From positions 1 to 34,975 of the forward strand of contig JAFNIT010000012.1 of assembly GCA_017601345.1 (NCBI GenBank): a stretch of DNA of 34,975 bases. The letters run 5' to 3'. The notes under the pieces are model-generated. The model was given only the letters and a program-made list of their open reading frames with translations, was not told the origin of the DNA and ran no database searches. Shown one piece after another: positions 32,167 through 34,975 of this stretch. This stretch comes from Candidatus Brockarchaeota archaeon. Its GTDB lineage: Archaea > Thermoproteota > EX4484-205 > JAAOZP01. Within the stretch, counting starts at the first letter, position 1; the number at the start of each line of letters is the position of its first letter. The position numbers were made by a program, and so were the translations under genes.

Positions 32167-32347
32167 AGATTTCCTCTCTCGTAAGCCTACCCTTGACTTT
32201 TAAAGGCCAGCTTTTGAATGCTATTCTCTTGCTCTCCCTCGGCTTCTCAACCCTTCTAGCTTTGAGTAGATCGATAAATTCTTTCACGATCTTAATCTCC
32301 TCCGTTAAACATTCGACCTCCAGCTTCTCCATTAACATCTTTTTCAT
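32153..32347 (-). CDS. vapB: Orphaned VapB-type antitoxin
   Basis: A 64-aa intact frame upstream of, and overlapping, the broken toxin, in the normal antitoxin position. It is helical and charged (ECLTEEIKIVKEFIDLLKAR) with a basic segment and the end LTREEIYGHL. No DNA-binding fold can be identified by eye, so the role rests on position and size. A TATA candidate on this strand (about 32353-32362) is so close to ATG 32347 that an internal Met (MLMEKL or MEKLEVE) may be the true start. The 263 nt upstream (32348-32610) hold no other gene. Confidence 0.6.
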   Translation of the reverse strand: MKKMLMEKLEVECLTEEIKIVKEFIDLLKARRVEKPRESKRIAFKSWPLKVKGRLTREEIYGHL

Positions 32348-32610
32348 TAAAACTGATATTTATCCTTTTGCAGGGAGAATTTTAAAACAGACTTGCAAAT
32401 CAAATCCGTGCAGGAAACTCATATACTGATAGGCTCGTTTTAAAATCCTCCTCATCCATTAAAGCTTTTTCGTAGCGTGCACTCCAGCTTAAAAACGGGA
32501 GATAGTAGTCAAGAAAAGGTAAAAGATGAAGATGATGAGTGAAGCGCGGGCTTGAAGAAACTAAAAGAGTATTTACTCAACTAGCGTACTATGGTGACGC
32601 ACGCTTATAG

Positions 32611-33501
32611 TTACGGTAGAGTTATCGAAGTTAGGATGTCTTCTCCACTTGCTGTATGAAGAACTATGTTTAAAGTAGTTCCGGATTTTAATGTGGTTGG
32701 GCCTATCTTATCACCGTTTTTTAGATCTATTGTGAAAACAACCGTTCCCCCAGCTGGTAGAGGCACGCCTCTGCCTAATGAAAAAACAGTGCTATCGTTC
32801 ACTTTTAGTATCTTGCTGCTACTGGTCCATGCACCATTTAGATTGCAAGCAACCCCGTTTATCATGACTGAGGTAATCGCAGTATCGGTGGAACCTGTAC
32901 CCTTTGCTGTGACGTTAACCGTCCATCCCTCCGGCTCGGGCTTAGGTTTAGGCTTGAATACAAGAACCGCGACTCCAGCCACTATTACAGTGATGAAGCC
33001 TAAGATAGCGAGGAATAAGCCGAGCAGGAAGGCTCCGGCTGAAGTCGAGTAGTCAACTATCTTCTTCTCGTAACTTATCCTTGCTCGAAGAACCACAGTC
33101 TCATTATAGTTGCTCGCATTCTCAATAACAAAATATATGTTGCTTTTAGCCTGGTCCTTGGTGAGAGGAAATATGAAAGAGTCGCCCATTATTCCCTTCT
33201 TCTCATAGTAAGCTGAATAGGGTTTGCCTAAATAGAGGTTGCGGAAATTCTCATCGTTAAAAACGTAGAAGTTGAAGTTGTTGCCACTGCTCTCTCTAAC
33301 ATTACCCTCAAGCACAATGTTTCTAACCTCGCTCATGTTTAAAAAGAAAAGCGGAGCAAGCCATGCATAATAGCTCGTGTACTCGGACCATGACCTTTCA
33401 ATAACCTCAACATAGCTTATTGTAGCACTAACTATAACCACTCGACTCAATGCTTCAGAAGGAGCCTGCGGGTTAAGCTCAGATTTAGGAACTTCAGCCA
33501 A
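32611..33501 (-). CDS. C-terminal part of a frameshifted membrane protein with repeated ectodomain
   Basis: Downstream part of a gene split by a single-base frameshift near 33500 (see the next entry). It encodes the end of ectodomain repeat 1 (SEALSRVVIVSATISYVEV), a full repeat 2 (NIVLEGNVRESS... FNFYVFNDENFRN... GKPYSAYYEKKG... SNIYFVIEN... TVVLRARISYEKK), one transmembrane segment (AFLLGLFLAILGF...), a KPKPKPEPEG linker, and a ~100-residue strand-rich domain ending LKSGTTLNIVLHTASGEDIL that resembles the C-terminal beta domains of archaeal pilin-like proteins. TTG 33501 could start it independently, but without a signal peptide. An ATG at 33687 in this frame would translate the wrong frame of the upstream part, so it is not used. 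Confidence 0.7.
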   Translation of the reverse strand: MAEVPKSELNPQAPSEALSRVVIVSATISYVEVIERSWSEYTSYYAWLAPLFFLNMSEVRNIVLEGNVRESSGNNFNFYVFNDENFRNLYLGKPYSAYYEKKGIMGDSFIFPLTKDQAKSNIYFVIENASNYNETVVLRARISYEKKIVDYSTSAGAFLLGLFLAILGFITVIVAGVAVLVFKPKPKPEPEGWTVNVTAKGTGSTDTAITSVMINGVACNLNGAWTSSSKILKVNDSTVFSLGRGVPLPAGGTVVFTIDLKNGDKIGPTTLKSGTTLNIVLHTASGEDILTSITLP

Positions 33502-33991
33502 AATAGAAAAGAGAGGGAAGCTCTTCTTTACTGTTAAAAGCTTTTGCGAAGCTGTAGGAAGAGGCTCCTGAGCCCTTGTAGTAAGCTTCTGAAGCCAAAC
33601 CATTCCTCCAGATTTCAAAGTTCGAAGAGTCAAAAACATAGAAGTCAAAAACTCTTGTGGGAGAATGCTGCTCAACTGCGGTTCCACTTACAACAATGTT
33701 CTTAGCGTCGCCAAGAATTAGTGGAGAGAGTGCAAAATAGAACCAGTAAGTTCCACTCCAGTTATTCAGGTACTCCCAGTAAGTAGGCCTTACTGAAATA
33801 GCATCCTCAACAAGGCTTACACTTTTCGCCTCTTCTTTCAGTCTCGCTAAGATTCCAAGCGTTTTTTCCACAGAGATGCTACTCGGCTCCCAGGCAACCT
33901 TGACAAGACTTGGAGAGATAAATACCATAATAATCCCTAGGATAAGAAGAACTAAACCTAAAACGAAAAGTATCTTTGGGACTTTCCTCAT
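33494..33991 (-). CDS. N-terminal part of the frameshifted membrane protein
   Basis: Starts at ATG 33991 (MRKVPKILFVLGLVLLILG, a signal-anchor) and contains ectodomain repeat 1: YWEYLNNWSGTYWFYFALSP, NIVVSGTAVEQ, DFYVFDSSNFEIWRNG and ASEAYYKGSG. It stops at TGA 33494 just where repeat 2 in the downstream part continues with strand YFVIEN. Removing one T from the TTTT run (plus-strand AAAA 33500-33503) joins the two parts into one protein of about 459 aa. ATG 33991 is preferred over 34084 because a TATA box (34014-34024, minus strand) lies about 25-30 nt upstream. Function unknown; the layout suggests a surface protein. Confidence 0.7.
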   Translation of the reverse strand: MRKVPKILFVLGLVLLILGIIMVFISPSLVKVAWEPSSISVEKTLGILARLKEEAKSVSLVEDAISVRPTYWEYLNNWSGTYWFYFALSPLILGDAKNIVVSGTAVEQHSPTRVFDFYVFDSSNFEIWRNGLASEAYYKGSGASSYSFAKAFNSKEELPSLFYFG

Positions 33992-34138
33992 ACAACTTTT
34001 TATAATGAACACTAAATTATAAGCTTTATGTGCATAAGAATTCCTTTTTAATAAGCCGAATCCTCTATTTCGAATCTCATGCATACTAGAAAATGTTGCA
34101 TTTATAAATTCCGATTAACGTGTCTCAAAGACTACGGG

Positions 34139-34279
34139 ATGAGTATGGCGATAGACTATGGTAGAACAAAGGGCATAGTCAGGGAGATCAGGGAGGAGCA
34201 GCCTGGAGTGGTAGCAGTAAGCTATGTTGACAGCGAGGACAGGGTTTTCGGGCATAAGATAAAGCCTGTGGAGGATTAA
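34139..34279 (+). CDS. Small unknown protein, 46 aa
   Basis: ATG 34139 begins MSMAIDYGRTKGIVREIREE and ends VFGHKIKPVED. A TATA box (TTTATAAATT, 34101-34110) is about 35 nt upstream, which is the archaeal promoter distance, so the short frame is probably real. The sequence suggests a small beta-rich fold. It is divergent from the frameshifted membrane protein. An upstream in-frame ATG at 34079 would place the TATA box inside the gene and is not favoured. Confidence 0.45.
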   Translation: MSMAIDYGRTKGIVREIREEQPGVVAVSYVDSEDRVFGHKIKPVED

Positions 34280-34423
34280 GCTTATTTGCAATATTGGTAG
34301 AAGGACCGTTCCCTTTTTCTCTGTATGTCCTTTCAGCATCACCGAAGAGTTTTTAACTTCTCCACAAATTATTATTCACCATGGATATTTCCGAAAGAGA
34401 AGCAAAAAAATCGCGCGCGATGA

Positions 34424-34975
34424 TTAGGCCTTCTGAAAGATATAGGGTAATAATTTTTTAACAACCTGCTCGACTTTAAGCTCCTCCTGACTTCCAGTAC
34501 TCATATCTTTCAAAGTAATTATGTTATTCTCAACTTCTCTACTACCGATTATCGCAACATATTTCATACCCATTTTAGAAGCATATGAGAGAGCTTTGCT
34601 CACATCCCTTCTCATTGGATCGACCATCGTTGGTATGCCTCTTGCTCTCAGCATGCTCGCAAGCTTAGTTGCTAGAAGATCACCTTTTTCAACCATGCTT
34701 ATTACTAAGCATGTTATATTATCCTTTGGAACAGCATTCTCATCCAATACTAAGCTTAAACGGTCTATCCCTGGTGCGCAACCGACGGCGGGAATATCCC
34801 ATCCTAAGAGGCTTGCAAGCTTATCATACCTTCCTCCACCGTTGACAGCTATCCTCAAATCCTTAGCATATACTTCGAAAATCATCCCCGTATAGTAATC
34901 TAATCCTCTTGCAAAACCCATGTCAACAACTAATTCGCCAACTCCACTTGCCTGAGCGAGTTCTATTATCTCCTT
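34424..34975 (-). CDS. hisS: Histidyl-tRNA synthetase, C-terminal part (runs off the right edge)
   Basis: The frame is open to the window edge and ends at 34424. It carries HisRS motifs: MGFARGLDYYTGMIFEVYA (histidine-binding, containing GLDYYTG), NGGGRYDKLASLLG, and VGCAPGIDRL (class II motif 3). The C-terminal anticodon-binding domain follows (VISMVEKGDLLATKLASMLR... YVAIIGSREVENNIITLKDM). About 184 residues are visible, so the first half and the start lie outside. The enzyme charges tRNA-His. Confidence 0.95.
   Translation of the reverse strand, partial: KEIIELAQASGVGELVVDMGFARGLDYYTGMIFEVYAKDLRIAVNGGGRYDKLASLLGWDIPAVGCAPGIDRLSLVLDENAVPKDNITCLVISMVEKGDLLATKLASMLRARGIPTMVDPMRRDVSKALSYASKMGMKYVAIIGSREVENNIITLKDMSTGSQEELKVEQVVKKLLPYIFQKA

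Noticed and set aside
33502-33687. Extending the C-terminal surface-protein frame upstream to an ATG at 33687.
   Set aside because: That stretch is the wrong frame of ectodomain repeat 1 (MEPQLSSILPQEF...), which is clearly coding in the other frame.
34381-34461. A 26-codon frame starting ATGGATATTTCCGAAAG near the end of the HisRS gene.
   Set aside because: It is very short, overlaps the HisRS 3' end antisense, and has no convincing TATA box at the right distance.
1-34975. CRISPR arrays, insertion sequences or a phage/integrated element.
   Set aside because: I saw no regularly spaced repeats, transposase, integrase or terminal repeats. The tRNA genes show no duplicated 3' ends that would mark an attachment site.

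Overview
The window is archaeal. The signs are an archaeal-type AlaRS and LeuRS, a tRNA-Val whose intron forms a textbook bulge-helix-bulge, TATA boxes about 25-35 nt upstream of starts with almost no 5' leader, many TTG/GTG starts, an Mrp/NBP35 ATPase, and fused nucleotidyltransferase / CDP-alcohol phosphatidyltransferase membrane proteins. Tiny tRNA introns and the inositol-phosphodiester-type proteins suggest a thermophilic Thermoproteota-like lineage. The exact order cannot be read from the sequence.

Layout. 1-6.4 kb (+): tail of an unknown gene, tRNA-Leu(CAG), a membrane-anchored GH3 glycosidase, a protein made of two copies of one unrecognised domain, and a proB-proA pair for proline synthesis. 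6.4-13.6 kb: tRNA-Val(UAC) with an 18-nt intron, tRNA-Phe(GAA) on the minus strand, alaS, a VapBC toxin-antitoxin pair, a LeuRS with altered HIGH and KMSKS motifs, and a probable tRNA-Arg(UCU) with an unusual 12-nt intron. 13.7-18.7 kb (+): a decayed DUF3795 gene, a sugar isomerase-like TIM barrel, a remnant of a CDP-alcohol phosphotransferase gene, then two paralogous fused proteins whose active sites have degenerated in complementary halves. 18.8-25.9 kb (-): a redox/Fe-S group (Mrp, DGC-domain protein, HdrA-like small protein, 2x[4Fe-4S] ferredoxin) and a complete BMP-type nucleoside ABC transporter operon. 26.2-35 kb: an orphan FtsX-family permease, a second decayed DUF3795 gene, an unknown protein coupled to a radical SAM enzyme, an intact antitoxin next to a dead VapC, a membrane protein with a repeated ectodomain split by a single-base frameshift, a small ORF, and the C-terminal part of HisRS running off the right edge.

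Two points stand out. First, the tandem pair at 15.5-18.7 kb: the upstream protein keeps an intact nucleotidyltransferase motif but has lost most of the CDP-alcohol phosphotransferase motif, and the downstream protein shows the reverse. This suggests a formerly bifunctional enzyme divided between two full-length fused paralogues, with a third copy surviving only as a fossil upstream. Second, gene decay is unusually dense: two DUF3795 genes, one VapC, one CDP-alcohol transferase tail and one split membrane protein can be recognised only by reading across frames. The LeuRS may be a diverged paralogue rather than the housekeeping enzyme.
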